DNA of 55,364 nucleotides from assembly GCF_003319115.1 (NCBI RefSeq), contig NZ_QOHF01000026.1, positions 1 to 55,364 of the forward strand. Reading direction: 5' to 3'. The notes beneath the pieces were generated by a model, which made no database searches, was not told the DNA's origin, and saw only the letters and a program-made list of their open reading frames with translations. Origin of the DNA: Geodermatophilus sp. TF02-6. GTDB lineage: Bacteria; Actinomycetota; Actinomycetes; Mycobacteriales; Geodermatophilaceae. Within the stretch, counting starts at the first letter, position 1. Every line of letters starts with the position of its first letter. Both the position numbers and the translations under genes were made by a program. This document shows positions 32,126 to 40,264 of this stretch, piece after piece.

Positions 32126-33193
32126 TCACCGCGCGTAGACGGCGACCTCGGACGCCTTGACCGCGGCCCACACCGGCGTCCCAGGAGTCAGGCCCAGCTC
32201 GGCGACGGCGGTCGCGGTGACGTCGGCCACCAGCGGCACCTCCCCGTCCAGCTCGCAGCGCACCGTCGACCCGTGCGGGGTGGCCGAGACCAGCCGGGCC
32301 GGCCAGACGTTGCGCGGGCTGCCGTGCGGGGGGTCCAGGTAGAGCGCGACCGACTCGGGGCGGACGGCGACGAACACCGGCCCCGCGGTCTCCTCGGCGA
32401 CTGCGACGGCGCCCCCGCCGTCCAGCCGGACGACAGGACCGTCGCCGGTGCCGGGCAGCAGGGCCAGCCCGACCAGCCGGGCGACGTAGTCGGTGCGCGG
32501 GTGGCGGCTGACGTCGGCCGGCGTCCCGGCCTGCACCACCCGGCCCTCCTCCACGACGACGACGCGGCCGGCCAGCGCCAGCGCGTCGACCGGGTCGTGG
32601 GTGACCAGCACGGTGCTGCCGGCGTACTCGGCCAGGTGCCGGCGCAGCTCGGCGCGGACGGTGAGCCGGGTGCGGGCGTCCAGCGCGGAGAGCGGCTCGT
32701 CGAGCAGCAGCAGCGCCGGCTCCCCCACCAGGGCGCGGGCCAGCGCCGCCCGCTGCGCCTGCCCGCCGGAGAGCTGGCCGGGCCGCCGGTCCCCGAGCTC
32801 GGCGAGGCCCACCCGGGCCAGCCAGTCCCGGGCTGCCGCGCGGGCGGGCGCCTTGCGCACCCCGCGGGTGCGCAGGCCGAAGGCGACGTTGTCGGCGACC
32901 GACAGGTGCGGGAACAGCAGGTGGTCCTGGAACACCATGCCGAGGCGGCGCTCGTGCGCGGGCACGTGCACCCCGGCGGCGACGTCGTCCCAGACGTCGT
33001 GCTCCCCACCGGCCCGCCCCACGGCGACCCGGCCGCCGTCGGGGAGCAGCAGCCCGGCAAGCACCCGCAGCAGCGTGGACTTGCCCGCGCCGTTCGGGCC
33101 GAGGACGGCGAGCACCTCCCCGTCGGCCACCTCGACGTCGAGCTCGACGGTCAGCGCGCCGCGCGCCACGGTGACGTCGGCGCAGAGCGTCAC
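32126..33193 (-). CDS. modC: molybdate ABC transporter ATP-binding protein ModC
   Basis: The protein has 355 residues. Walker [11 protein letters not shown]-loop FQDHLLFPHLSV, signature LSGGQAQRAALARAL, Walker B LLLLDEPLSALD and the His of THDPVDAL are all present. The C-terminal part has a TOBE/Mop-like domain (TAVAELGLTPGTPVWAAVKASEVAVY) that senses molybdate. The start was taken at the GTG at 33193, 55 nt after the modB stop. It is the last gene of modABC. Confidence 0.93.
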   Translation of the reverse strand: MTLCADVTVARGALTVELDVEVADGEVLAVLGPNGAGKSTLLRVLAGLLLPDGGRVAVGRAGGEHDVWDDVAAGVHVPAHERRLGMVFQDHLLFPHLSVADNVAFGLRTRGVRKAPARAAARDWLARVGLAELGDRRPGQLSGGQAQRAALARALVGEPALLLLDEPLSALDARTRLTVRAELRRHLAEYAGSTVLVTHDPVDALALAGRVVVVEEGRVVQAGTPADVSRHPRTDYVARLVGLALLPGTGDGPVVRLDGGGAVAVAEETAGPVFVAVRPESVALYLDPPHGSPRNVWPARLVSATPHGSTVRCELDGEVPLVADVTATAVAELGLTPGTPVWAAVKASEVAVYAR

Positions 33194-33248
33194 GTGACCG
33201 CCCGGGACAGCCAGCGGTCGCGCGGGAGTCCTCGCACGGCCAGGGAAC

Positions 33249-34055
33249 TCACGCCGCGGCTCCCGAGCGGGTGAGCCAGCGGTCGCGGAGCAACAACAGC
33301 GTGGCCAGCGAGACGACCAGCAGCACCAGGGACAGGACGATCGCCGCCTCCGGGTCGCTCTGCAGCGCCAGGTAGACCGCCAGCGGCATCGTCTGCGTCG
33401 TCCCCGGGAAGTTGCCGGCGAAGGTGATGGTGGCGCCGAACTCGCCGAGCGCCCGGGCCCAGCACAGCACCGCGCCGGCGGCGATGCCGGGGGCCACCAG
33501 CGGCAGGGTGACCCGGCGGAAGGTGGTCCACCGGTCGGCGCCCAGGGTGGCGGCGGCGTCCTCGAACCGGGCGTCGGCGGCACGCAGCGCCCCCTCGACG
33601 CTGATCACCAGGAACGGCATGGCCACGAAGGTCTCGGCGATGACGACGGCCAGCGTGGTGAACGGGATGGTGACGCCCGTCGTCTCGAACAGCCAACGCC
33701 CGACGATGCCCTGCCGGCCGAGCACGAGGAACAGCGCGACCCCGCCGACCACCGGCGGCAGCACCAGGGGCACGGTCACCAGCGCGCGCAGCACCGACCG
33801 CCCGCGCGTGCGCGTGCGGGCGAGCACCCACGCGATCGGTACGCCGAGGACCAGCGAGGCGGTGGTGGCCAGGGTGGCGCTGAGCAGGGAGAGCCTCAGC
33901 GCCTGGCCGACGCCGGGCTCGGCGAGCCGCGCGCCGAGGTCCGACCAGGGCGCGCGGACCACCAGCCCGAGCAGCGGCAGCACGAGGAAGAGCGTGCCGA
34001 TCGCCGCGGGGACGAGCAGCGGCAGCGGGACGCCGCTCCCGCCGGGACGCCTCAC
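33249..34055 (-). CDS. modB: molybdate ABC transporter permease ModB
   Basis: The protein has 268 residues and five to six membrane helices. The EAA loop with RFEDAAATLGADRWTTFRRVTLPLVAPGIAAG is the contact to the ATPase, and ARALGEFGATITFAGNFPG is a ModB signature. The GTG start overlaps the modA stop (GTGA). It moves molybdate or tungstate released by ModA. Confidence 0.94.
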   Translation of the reverse strand: MRRPGGSGVPLPLLVPAAIGTLFLVLPLLGLVVRAPWSDLGARLAEPGVGQALRLSLLSATLATTASLVLGVPIAWVLARTRTRGRSVLRALVTVPLVLPPVVGGVALFLVLGRQGIVGRWLFETTGVTIPFTTLAVVIAETFVAMPFLVISVEGALRAADARFEDAAATLGADRWTTFRRVTLPLVAPGIAAGAVLCWARALGEFGATITFAGNFPGTTQTMPLAVYLALQSDPEAAIVLSLVLLVVSLATLLLLRDRWLTRSGAAA

Positions 34056-34876
34056 GAGGTGGGTGCGCGGAAGCCGGCGTCCTCCAGCGCCTGCTGCCCC
34101 TCATCGGAGTCCACCAGGTCGACGAAGGCCTGGGCCGCGTCGGGGTTCGGCGCCGCCTCCAGCGTGCAGATCGGGTACTGGTTGACCGCCTGCTCCGCCT
34201 CGGGGAACTCGATGCCCTCGACGTCGCCGCTGGCCGCCTGGACGTCGGTGGCGTAGACCAGCGCGGCGTCCACCTCGCCCAGCTGCACCTTGGTCAGCGC
34301 GGCCTTGACGTCCTCCTCCTGCGTGTCGGGCTGCGCGTCGATCCCGGCCGCTTGGAAGACCTCCTGCGCCGCGGCGCCGCACGGCACGTCGGGCGCGCAG
34401 ACGGCGAGGGTCAGGTCGGGGTCGGCGAAGTCGGCCAGGCCGGTCACGTGCGCCGGGTTGCCCTTCGGGACGGCGATCTCCAGGACGTTCTCGGTGAAGA
34501 CCGTCGGGTCGGCGGCCTGCAGCCCGGCGTCGGTGACCACCTCCATCTGCGCCTCGTTGGCGCTGGCGAAGACGTCCGCGGGCGCCCCCTGGGTCAGCTG
34601 CGTCGCCAACTGGGAGCTCCCGGCGAAGTTGAACTGCACGTCGAGGCCGGGGTGGTCGGCCTCCAGCCGGTCGCCGAGGTCGGTGAAGACGTCGGTCAGC
34701 GAGGCGGCGGCGAAGACGGTGAGCGTGCCGGTCAGGTCCTCCCCTGAGGACGACGCCGCCGACGACGCCGCCGCTGACGAGGCGCTCGACGCCGCGTCGC
34801 CGGCCGACGTCCCGCCGCAGGCGGTCAGGGCCAGCACCGCAGCGACCGACAGCGCCAGCCGAACCCGCCTGGACAT
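34052..34876 (-). CDS. modA: molybdate-binding lipoprotein ModA
   Basis: The protein has 274 residues. A lipoprotein signal (LALSVAAVLALTACGG) places a lipidated Cys at about residue 20, and a Ser/Ala linker follows. The mature domain starts with GTLTVFAAASLTDVFTDLG, and binding residues include the Ser of AAAS, the Ser in FAGSSQLATQL and the Tyr of ALVYATDV. ATG start with GGGAGG 5 nt upstream. It captures molybdate outside the membrane for ModBC. Confidence 0.95.
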   Translation of the reverse strand: MSRRVRLALSVAAVLALTACGGTSAGDAASSASSAAASSAASSSGEDLTGTLTVFAAASLTDVFTDLGDRLEADHPGLDVQFNFAGSSQLATQLTQGAPADVFASANEAQMEVVTDAGLQAADPTVFTENVLEIAVPKGNPAHVTGLADFADPDLTLAVCAPDVPCGAAAQEVFQAAGIDAQPDTQEEDVKAALTKVQLGEVDAALVYATDVQAASGDVEGIEFPEAEQAVNQYPICTLEAAPNPDAAQAFVDLVDSDEGQQALEDAGFRAPTS

Positions 34877-35024
34877 GGGACCTCCCGCTCGCCCGGACCG
34901 GCCCGGATGACGATCCGCGACTGCGGGACAGTAGCCCATGGCTCTGCGCGTCTGCGCACTCGGGTCGCCCTCGGTCTCCGAAGGTGCGTAGGCTACCGGA
35001 CCAGCCCTGACCCGAGGAGGACCC
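34877..35024. promoter_or_regulatory. divergent promoter region modA / mop
   Basis: Two -10-like boxes point outward: TACTGT on the minus strand (34928-34933) for modA and TAGGCT on the plus strand (34989-34994) for the Mop protein. GTAGCC (34931) and GGCTAC (34991) are mirror halves overlapping both boxes. A molybdate-sensing regulator may act here; the HTH-Mop protein next door is a candidate. Confidence 0.4.
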
Positions 35025-35234
35025 GTGCGCCTGTCCACCCGCAACCAGCTCACCGGCACCGTCACCGCGATCAACCCCGGGTCGGTGATGGCCACGGTGA
35101 AGGTCGACGTGTCCGGCCAGGAGGTCACCGCGGCGGTGACCCGGGAGGCGGTGGAGGACCTGGGGATCGGCGTCGGCGACCCGGTGGTCGTCCTGGTCAA
35201 GTCGACCGAGGTCATGCTCGCCGTCGAGGACTGA
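35025..35234 (+). CDS. Mop-type molbindin
   Basis: The protein has 69 residues and is a single Mop/TOBE domain: RNQLTGTVTAINPGSVMATVKVDVSG and VGDPVVVLVKSTEVMLAVED. Molbindins form hexamers that store molybdate inside the cell. The GTG start has CGAGGAGG placed 4 nt upstream. It is divergent from modABC and convergent with an HTH-Mop regulator. Confidence 0.92.
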   Translation: MRLSTRNQLTGTVTAINPGSVMATVKVDVSGQEVTAAVTREAVEDLGIGVGDPVVVLVKSTEVMLAVED

Positions 35235-35236
35235 AC

Positions 35237-35400
35237 AAGGACCCCCCTGCCCCCGCCACTCGTGGCCCCCTCCCGGGCACCGCCGCGAGCGTGCGAGCGG
35301 TGGGGAGGAGGGGGTCCTTCCACCTGCAGGAGGGCCGCCGGGACGGGGCCGGCGGTGCCCGGGAGGGGGCCGCTCCCGCTTGTCGGCGCTCGCTGCAATG
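35237..35400. terminator. GC-rich repeat with AAGGACCCCC/GGGGGTCCTT arms
   Basis: The arms at 35237-35246 and 35310-35319 are perfect 10-bp complements. The interior holds CCCCCTCCCGGGCACC and GAGCGTGCGAGCGG, both members of the window-wide repeat family, and another GC-rich stem follows to 35400. It separates two convergent molybdate genes, so a bidirectional terminator is likely. No gene is seen. Confidence 0.75.
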
Positions 35401-35409
35401 CCCCTGCGG

Positions 35410-35802
35410 TCAGCCGACGTCGACGCTGACCTGGGTCGCCTTCACGGTGGCGACGGCCCGGACGCCGACGTCCAGACCGAGCTCGTCGGCCGCCTCGCGG
35501 GACATCAGCGAGACCACCCGGAACGGGCCGGCCTGGATCTCCACCTGGGCCATCACCGTGTCGCGCAGGACGCGGGTGACGATCCCGGTCAGCCGGTTGC
35601 GGGCCGACGAGTGCCGGGTCGTGCCGGGTTCCGGGGCCTCGTGCAGGCGGGTGGCCAACCGGGCGAGGTCGGCGCCGTCGACCTGCGCCGGGCCGCCGGC
35701 GCGGTGGGCGGGCAGCCGACCGCTGTCGATCCAGCGGCGCACCGTGTCGTCGCTCACGCCGAGCAGCTCGGCGGCCTCGGCGATCCGGTAGCTGGTCGTC
35801 AC
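35410..35802 (-). CDS. HTH-Mop molybdate-responsive regulator
   Basis: The protein has 130 residues. An N-terminal excisionase/MerR-type helix-turn-helix (YRIAEAAELLGVSDDTVRRWIDSGRLPAHRAGG) is joined to a C-terminal Mop domain (ARNRLTGIVTRVLRDTVMAQVEIQAG to VRAVATVKATQVSVDVG). It resembles compact ModE substitutes in actinomycetes that read molybdate and control mod genes. GTG start; its ribosome site is weak. Confidence 0.85.
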   Translation of the reverse strand: MTTSYRIAEAAELLGVSDDTVRRWIDSGRLPAHRAGGPAQVDGADLARLATRLHEAPEPGTTRHSSARNRLTGIVTRVLRDTVMAQVEIQAGPFRVVSLMSREAADELGLDVGVRAVATVKATQVSVDVG

Positions 35803-36035
35803 CGGAGCAGGCTAAGGCGCTCCCCAGGGAGGCCGAGCCGTCACCACGCTGCCGACAGCGGGCCGTCGGGCACCCGGCCGGAGCTCCTCGGCGCACGGCA
35901 GCCCTCCCTCGGCCGGGGCGCGGGCGGGCCGATCGCCGACGGACCGCGCGCCCCGGGGTGTAGGACGCCGGGCCTGGGGCAGGGTGGCGGAGCATCCGGC
36001 GCGTGCGGCCGTCGGGGACAGGAGGCGCGACGAGC

Positions 36036-38369
36036 ATGCGCCGGTGGCGCGGTCCGCTGATCGTCTCGGTGGTGTACCTGGGGCTCTGGCTGGGCCTGGA
36101 CGCCATCGCCAGCGTGTTCCAGGCCCGGCAGGGGGTGTCGCTGTGGTACCCCCCGACCGGGCTGAGCTTCGTCCTGCTCCTCGTGTGCGGGCTGCGCTAC
36201 GCCCCGCTGCTCCTGCTGACCGAGCCGCTGAACGCACTGGTGCGGGGACGTCCGGACGTGAGCTGGCTCGGCGAGTGGCTCAGCAGCACGCTGGGCACCG
36301 CCGTCTACACGACCGTGGCCTGGCTGCTGCTGCGCCGGCTGCGGATCGACCCCCGGCTGCCCGGTCAGCGCGACGTCGCCTGGTTCCTGGGGCTGGCCGC
36401 CGTCGCGGGGCCGCTCGTCGTCGCCGTCGGGCAGGTCCTGCAGTACACCGTCGGAGGGCTGCTGACCTGGGGCGAGTTCTTCCGGGGCGTCCTCGGCTTC
36501 TGGTCCGGCCGCGCCACCGGCGTCGGGGTGCTGGCGCCGGCCCTGCTCATCGCCAGCCGGCGGCTGCCCGCGCTCTGGCGCGACCGGCCCCCGCTGCCCG
36601 GCCCTCCCCGCGTCGGCGGTCGGCGGACGGCGCAGGGCGCCGCCTGGCCGGACCGCCTCCGGCCGCGGTGGCTGGGCCGGCTGGTCGACCGGCTGCACGA
36701 CGGCCGGCTCGAGCTGGTCGGCCAGGCCGCGCTGCTGCTCACCACGGTGTACCTCGCCTACGGCGAGCTCGACGTCAGCGGACTGGACCTGGCCTACCTG
36801 GTGTACGTCCCGCTCATCTGGATCGCCGTCCGCGGCGGGTTGCCCCGGACGGCGTTCGCCGTCCTGGTCGCGAACGCCCTCGCCGTGACCCTGGTCGGGC
36901 GGGACGTCGTGGAGAGCCCGCTGCGCCTGCAGCTCGGCCTGGTGACCCTCACCCTGGCCGGGCTGACCCTCGGCGCGCTGGTCACCGGCCGGCAGGCCAA
37001 CATCGCGGCCGCCGAGCACGCGGCGGTCCACGACTCGCTGACCGGGCTGGCCAACCGGGTCCTGCTGATGGACCGCGTGGCCGCCGCGGCGCACCGGGCC
37101 GAGCGCACCCCCGAGGCCCGGTTCGCGGTCCTCTACTGCGACCTGGACGGGTTCAAGGGGGTCAACGACCTGCTCGGGCACGACGCCGGGGACGAGCTGC
37201 TCGTCGCGGTCGCGCGCCGGCTCGAGGAGGCGGTGCGGCCCGGGGACCTGGTCAGCCGGCTCGGCGGCGACGAGCTGGCCGTCCTGCTCGACGGCGTGAC
37301 CGGCGTCGAGGAGGCGGCCGGGGTGGCCGAGCGGCTGCTCGCGGCGCTGGCCGAGCCGTACGCGCTCGACGGTCGGGAGGTCGTCGTCACGGTGAGCATC
37401 GGGGTGGCGGTCGCCGACGCCGAGGGCCTGGCCGGGCCGCAGCTGCGCGGGGAGCGGGAGGACCCGGTCGGGTCCCGGGAGGACGGGCACGCCGAGGAGG
37501 TGCTCCGGGCCGCAGACCTGGCGTTGCAGCGGGCCAAGGCGACCGGCGGGCACCGCTACGAGCTGTTCAACGAACCGCTGCGCCGGCAGGCCCGGGACCG
37601 GCTGGGGCTGCGCGCCGCGCTGCGCCGGGCGGTCGGGGCCGGCGCGGTGACCGTCGTCTACCAGCCGATCGTGCGGGTGGCCGACGGCCGGCTCGTGGTC
37701 GTGGAGGCGCTCGCCCGGTGGCGCGACGGGCAGCGGGGGGAGGTCCCGGCGGCGGAGTTCATCGCCGCAGCCGAGGAGACCGGGCTGATCCACGAGCTCG
37801 GCATGCAGGTGCTCGAGCAGGCCTGCACCCAGGCCGCGCAGTGGCGACGGCTCTTCGGTCCCGTCGCCGCCCCGCGCGTGGCGGTCAACGTCTCCACGCG
37901 GCAGCTGCTGCCCGCCGACTTCCCCGCCCGGGTGCTGGCGCTGCTCGACCGGGTCGGGTTGCCCCCGGACGCCCTCGAGCTGGAGATGACCGAGTCCTGC
38001 GCCATGGAGCCGGGGGCGCGGGCGGCGCTGCAGCGCTTCACCGCCGCGGGCGTCACGCTGGCCGTGGACGACTTCGGCACCGGCTACTCCAGCTTCGCGG
38101 CGCTGCGCGAGCGGACGCCGCAGGCCTTCAAGCTCGACCGTTCCTTCGTCGCCCGGCTGCCCGACGACCGCCCGACCGACGCGATCGTCTCCGCCGTGCT
38201 CGCCCTCGCCGAGCACCTCGGCGCCACCGTCACCGCCGAGGGCGTGGAGACCGAGGAGCAGCTGCAGCGCCTGCGGGAGCTGGGCTGCGCGCAGGCCCAG
38301 GGCTTCCTGCTGGGCCACCCGGCGGCCGCCGAGCAGATCGAGCGGGAGTGGCTGCGCCGTCCGAGGTGA
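36036..38369 (+). CDS. MASE1-GGDEF-EAL cyclic-di-GMP protein
   Basis: The protein has 777 residues. The N-terminal membrane sensor MASE1 covers about 1-320, with WYPPTGLSFVLLLVCGLRYAP. The GGDEF domain (about 335-500) has RLGGDELAVLL, so the motif is GGDEL rather than GGDEF. The EAL domain (about 520-770) has VVVEALARW, NVSTRQLLPADF, LEMTES, DDFGTGYSS, KLDRSF and AEGVET, all consistent with an active phosphodiesterase. The ATG at 36036 has AGGAGG upstream. Cyclic-di-GMP breakdown may dominate, since the cyclase motif is changed. It stands alone, after the molybdenum cluster. Confidence 0.92.
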   Translation: MRRWRGPLIVSVVYLGLWLGLDAIASVFQARQGVSLWYPPTGLSFVLLLVCGLRYAPLLLLTEPLNALVRGRPDVSWLGEWLSSTLGTAVYTTVAWLLLRRLRIDPRLPGQRDVAWFLGLAAVAGPLVVAVGQVLQYTVGGLLTWGEFFRGVLGFWSGRATGVGVLAPALLIASRRLPALWRDRPPLPGPPRVGGRRTAQGAAWPDRLRPRWLGRLVDRLHDGRLELVGQAALLLTTVYLAYGELDVSGLDLAYLVYVPLIWIAVRGGLPRTAFAVLVANALAVTLVGRDVVESPLRLQLGLVTLTLAGLTLGALVTGRQANIAAAEHAAVHDSLTGLANRVLLMDRVAAAAHRAERTPEARFAVLYCDLDGFKGVNDLLGHDAGDELLVAVARRLEEAVRPGDLVSRLGGDELAVLLDGVTGVEEAAGVAERLLAALAEPYALDGREVVVTVSIGVAVADAEGLAGPQLRGEREDPVGSREDGHAEEVLRAADLALQRAKATGGHRYELFNEPLRRQARDRLGLRAALRRAVGAGAVTVVYQPIVRVADGRLVVVEALARWRDGQRGEVPAAEFIAAAEETGLIHELGMQVLEQACTQAAQWRRLFGPVAAPRVAVNVSTRQLLPADFPARVLALLDRVGLPPDALELEMTESCAMEPGARAALQRFTAAGVTLAVDDFGTGYSSFAALRERTPQAFKLDRSFVARLPDDRPTDAIVSAVLALAEHLGATVTAEGVETEEQLQRLRELGCAQAQGFLLGHPAAAEQIEREWLRRPR

Positions 38370-38746
38370 GCCGCCCGACGACTGCGGCTGGCGTCGTCGA
38401 GCTGTCAGGGCGTACTGCTCGGCCTGCTCGAGGACGAGCTCGACGGCGGTGTCCTCCACGTCGGGCGGGTATCAGCTGCAGGTTCGGTCCAGTCGGACAC
38501 CATGAGCTGCTCCCGGGGTTGCTCTGCCGCAACCACACCGCACCGAGGGTCGCTCCAGGCTTCGGGGGCAGCGCCATGAACTCCGTCGAGGCCACAGCAG
38601 CTCCGCCTTCCTCGGGGCGTGTTCGACTCGATCCTGGTGTCGTGTACCGACGACGATCGCGACGCGGCCGCGGGCCTGTGGACGGCCCACCGCCGTCCAC
38701 AGGGGGTCGCCGGTCGGCGTCGGAGCAGTGGGAGAGCATCCCCGAC
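38370..38746. other. non-coding stretch with one 11-bp hairpin
   Basis: No convincing gene is seen in these 377 nt. CTGTGGACGGC (38676-38686) and its complement (38692-38702) form a stem 45 nt before the DUF2786 gene. On the minus strand a short open stretch (VEDTAVELVLEQAEQYA near 38410-38462) looks protein-like but has no proper start and stop; it may be the relic of a gene. Confidence 0.5.
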
Positions 38747-39973
38747 ATGACCTCCACGACCGCGGACGACGCCTGGCTCCGCGAACTGCTGCTCCAGGGC
38801 GACTGGCATCCCGACGGCGACGATGCGGACGGGATGGCCGCCGTCCTGGCTGCACGCGACCCTGGGGTGGACGGCTCCGGCGGCGCGACCCGCGCACTGC
38901 TGTCCGCCCTCGCCGACGCCTGGGAGCGGGGCTGGCAGCCGGCCGACGTCGCGCACGCCGTCCACCGCCAGGGGACCGCCCGGGCGGCCCGGCTGGTCGT
39001 CGCCCTGATCGCCGAGGACGCCCGCGTCACCGACGCCGCATCCCGCGCGCCCGAGGTCTGGGTCGACCAGCTGCGCGACCTGGGCGCGCTGACCGCCGGC
39101 GCCGCCACGGTCGTCGCGTCCTGGCACCGGGCCGGGGGACGGCCGGTCGGAGAGGCGTGGCGCGAGGTCCTGACGCTGGCCACGATGCTGCGCACGCTGC
39201 CGCGGATCGACCGGCTGGTCCCGCCGCCGTCCCGTTGGCGTGCCGGTCCCTCCCGCGAGCAGGCCGTCTCCGCAGACGACGGCGCGCGGGCGCTCCGCCG
39301 CATCCGCGCACTGCTGGTCAAGGCCGAGTCGACGGAGTTCCCCGACGAGGCCGAGGCGCTGACCGCCAAGGCGCAGGAGTTGATGACCCGCCACGCCGTC
39401 GACGTGGCGCTGCTGGACCTCGGCGGCGGCGCCCCGGGACGCGCGGGCGTGGACACCCGGCGGGTGCACGTCGACGACCCGTACGTGTGGGCCAAGGTGC
39501 AGCTGTTGGGTGCGGTCGCCGACGCCAACGGCGTCCGGCTGGTCTGGTACCAGAGCCTGGGCATCGCCAACCTGGTGGGCGTGGCCGCCGACCTCGACGC
39601 GGTCGAGCTGCTGTTCACCTCGCTGCTGCTCCAGGTCGGCCGGGCCCTCGGTGCGGCCGAGCGCGCGGCCGGACGGCGCTCGGCCTCCCGCGCGTTCCGC
39701 CGCGCCTTCCTGCTGGGCTACGCGGTCCGCATCGGCGAGCGGCTGCGCAGCGCCCGGGAGCAGGCCACCGCGACGGCCGCGGCGGAGCGGGGCGTCGACC
39801 TCCTGCCCGTCCTGCGCTCCCGGCAGGAGGCGGTGGACGACGTCTTCACCGAGCTGTTCCCCCGGGTCCGCAGCACCCGCAGCCGCTCGTCGATGGACGC
39901 CGGCGGCTACTGGGCCGGCCGCGCGGCCGCCGAGTCCGCCGACGTCGGGTCGCGACGCTCGCGCCTGCGCTGA
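38747..39973 (+). CDS. DUF2786-domain protein
   Basis: The protein has 408 residues. The DUF2786 core is ALRRIRALLVKAESTEFPDEAEALTAKAQELMTRHAVD, near 184-222. The C-terminal part (VYVWAKVQLLGAVADANGVR-like, then SRAFRRAFLLGYAVRIGERL) is shared with actinobacterial members and phage proteins of this family. The function is unknown. The ATG at 38747 has GGGAG upstream. It ends 11 nt before a hairpin. Confidence 0.82.
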   Translation: MTSTTADDAWLRELLLQGDWHPDGDDADGMAAVLAARDPGVDGSGGATRALLSALADAWERGWQPADVAHAVHRQGTARAARLVVALIAEDARVTDAASRAPEVWVDQLRDLGALTAGAATVVASWHRAGGRPVGEAWREVLTLATMLRTLPRIDRLVPPPSRWRAGPSREQAVSADDGARALRRIRALLVKAESTEFPDEAEALTAKAQELMTRHAVDVALLDLGGGAPGRAGVDTRRVHVDDPYVWAKVQLLGAVADANGVRLVWYQSLGIANLVGVAADLDAVELLFTSLLLQVGRALGAAERAAGRRSASRAFRRAFLLGYAVRIGERLRSAREQATATAAAERGVDLLPVLRSRQEAVDDVFTELFPRVRSTRSRSSMDAGGYWAGRAAAESADVGSRRSRLR

Positions 39974-39984
39974 CCGGTCGCCCG

Positions 39985-40016
39985 GAGGCCGGCGTTCCCG
40001 CGAGGACGCCGGCCTC
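39985..40016. terminator. hairpin after the DUF2786 gene
   Basis: GAGGCCGGCGT (39985-39995) and its exact complement (40006-40016) form an 11-bp stem. The loop contains TTCCCGCGAGG, part of the GCGTTCCCGCG motif repeated around the next gene. Confidence 0.75.
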
Positions 40017-40033
40017 GGGGCGCCGCGGCCCGT

Positions 40034-40057
40034 TCCCGCGGAGACGTCTCCGCGGGA
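40034..40057. repeat. perfect 24-bp palindrome
   Basis: TCCCGCGGAGAC is followed directly by its complement. It lies in the gap between the DUF2786 and HNH genes. Related TTCCCGCGGG palindromes flank the HNH gene on its other side. Confidence 0.7.
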
Positions 40058-40237
40058 GCGCCTCACTCGGATGCGCCGAGTACCCCGGGGCGTCGCGACC
40101 GGCCCGGCGCGTATCTGCGCGGGAGCGCACCGACCGAGGGGACGTCGTGGTGGGCAGCATGACCGTCCACCGTGCGCCACGGCTACGACGGCGAACACCC
40201 GTGATCAGCGGCTTCTGTCAGCAGGCAGTCCTACTCT

Positions 40238-40253
40238 TCGAACACCTGATCGA
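40238..40253 (+). promoter_or_regulatory. LexA (SOS) box-like site
   Basis: TCGAACACCTGATCGA differs from the actinobacterial LexA consensus TCGAACnnnnGTTCGA at one base. It begins directly after a TACTCT box (40232-40237) and ends 11 nt before the GTG of the HNH gene. Mycobacterial 13E12-type genes, which are relatives, are known to be LexA controlled. Confidence 0.65.
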
Positions 40254-40264
40254 GGAGGAGTGCC

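Noticed and set aside
38676..38702. Replication origin or DnaA box region because of GTCCACAG
   Set aside because: Only one such pair occurs, as part of a hairpin; no dnaA, dnaN or AT-rich stretch nearby.
38405..38747. Possible small gene on the minus strand (VEDTAVELVLEQAEQYA)
   Set aside because: No clear start, stop or ribosome site; at best a relic, recorded in the non-coding entry.
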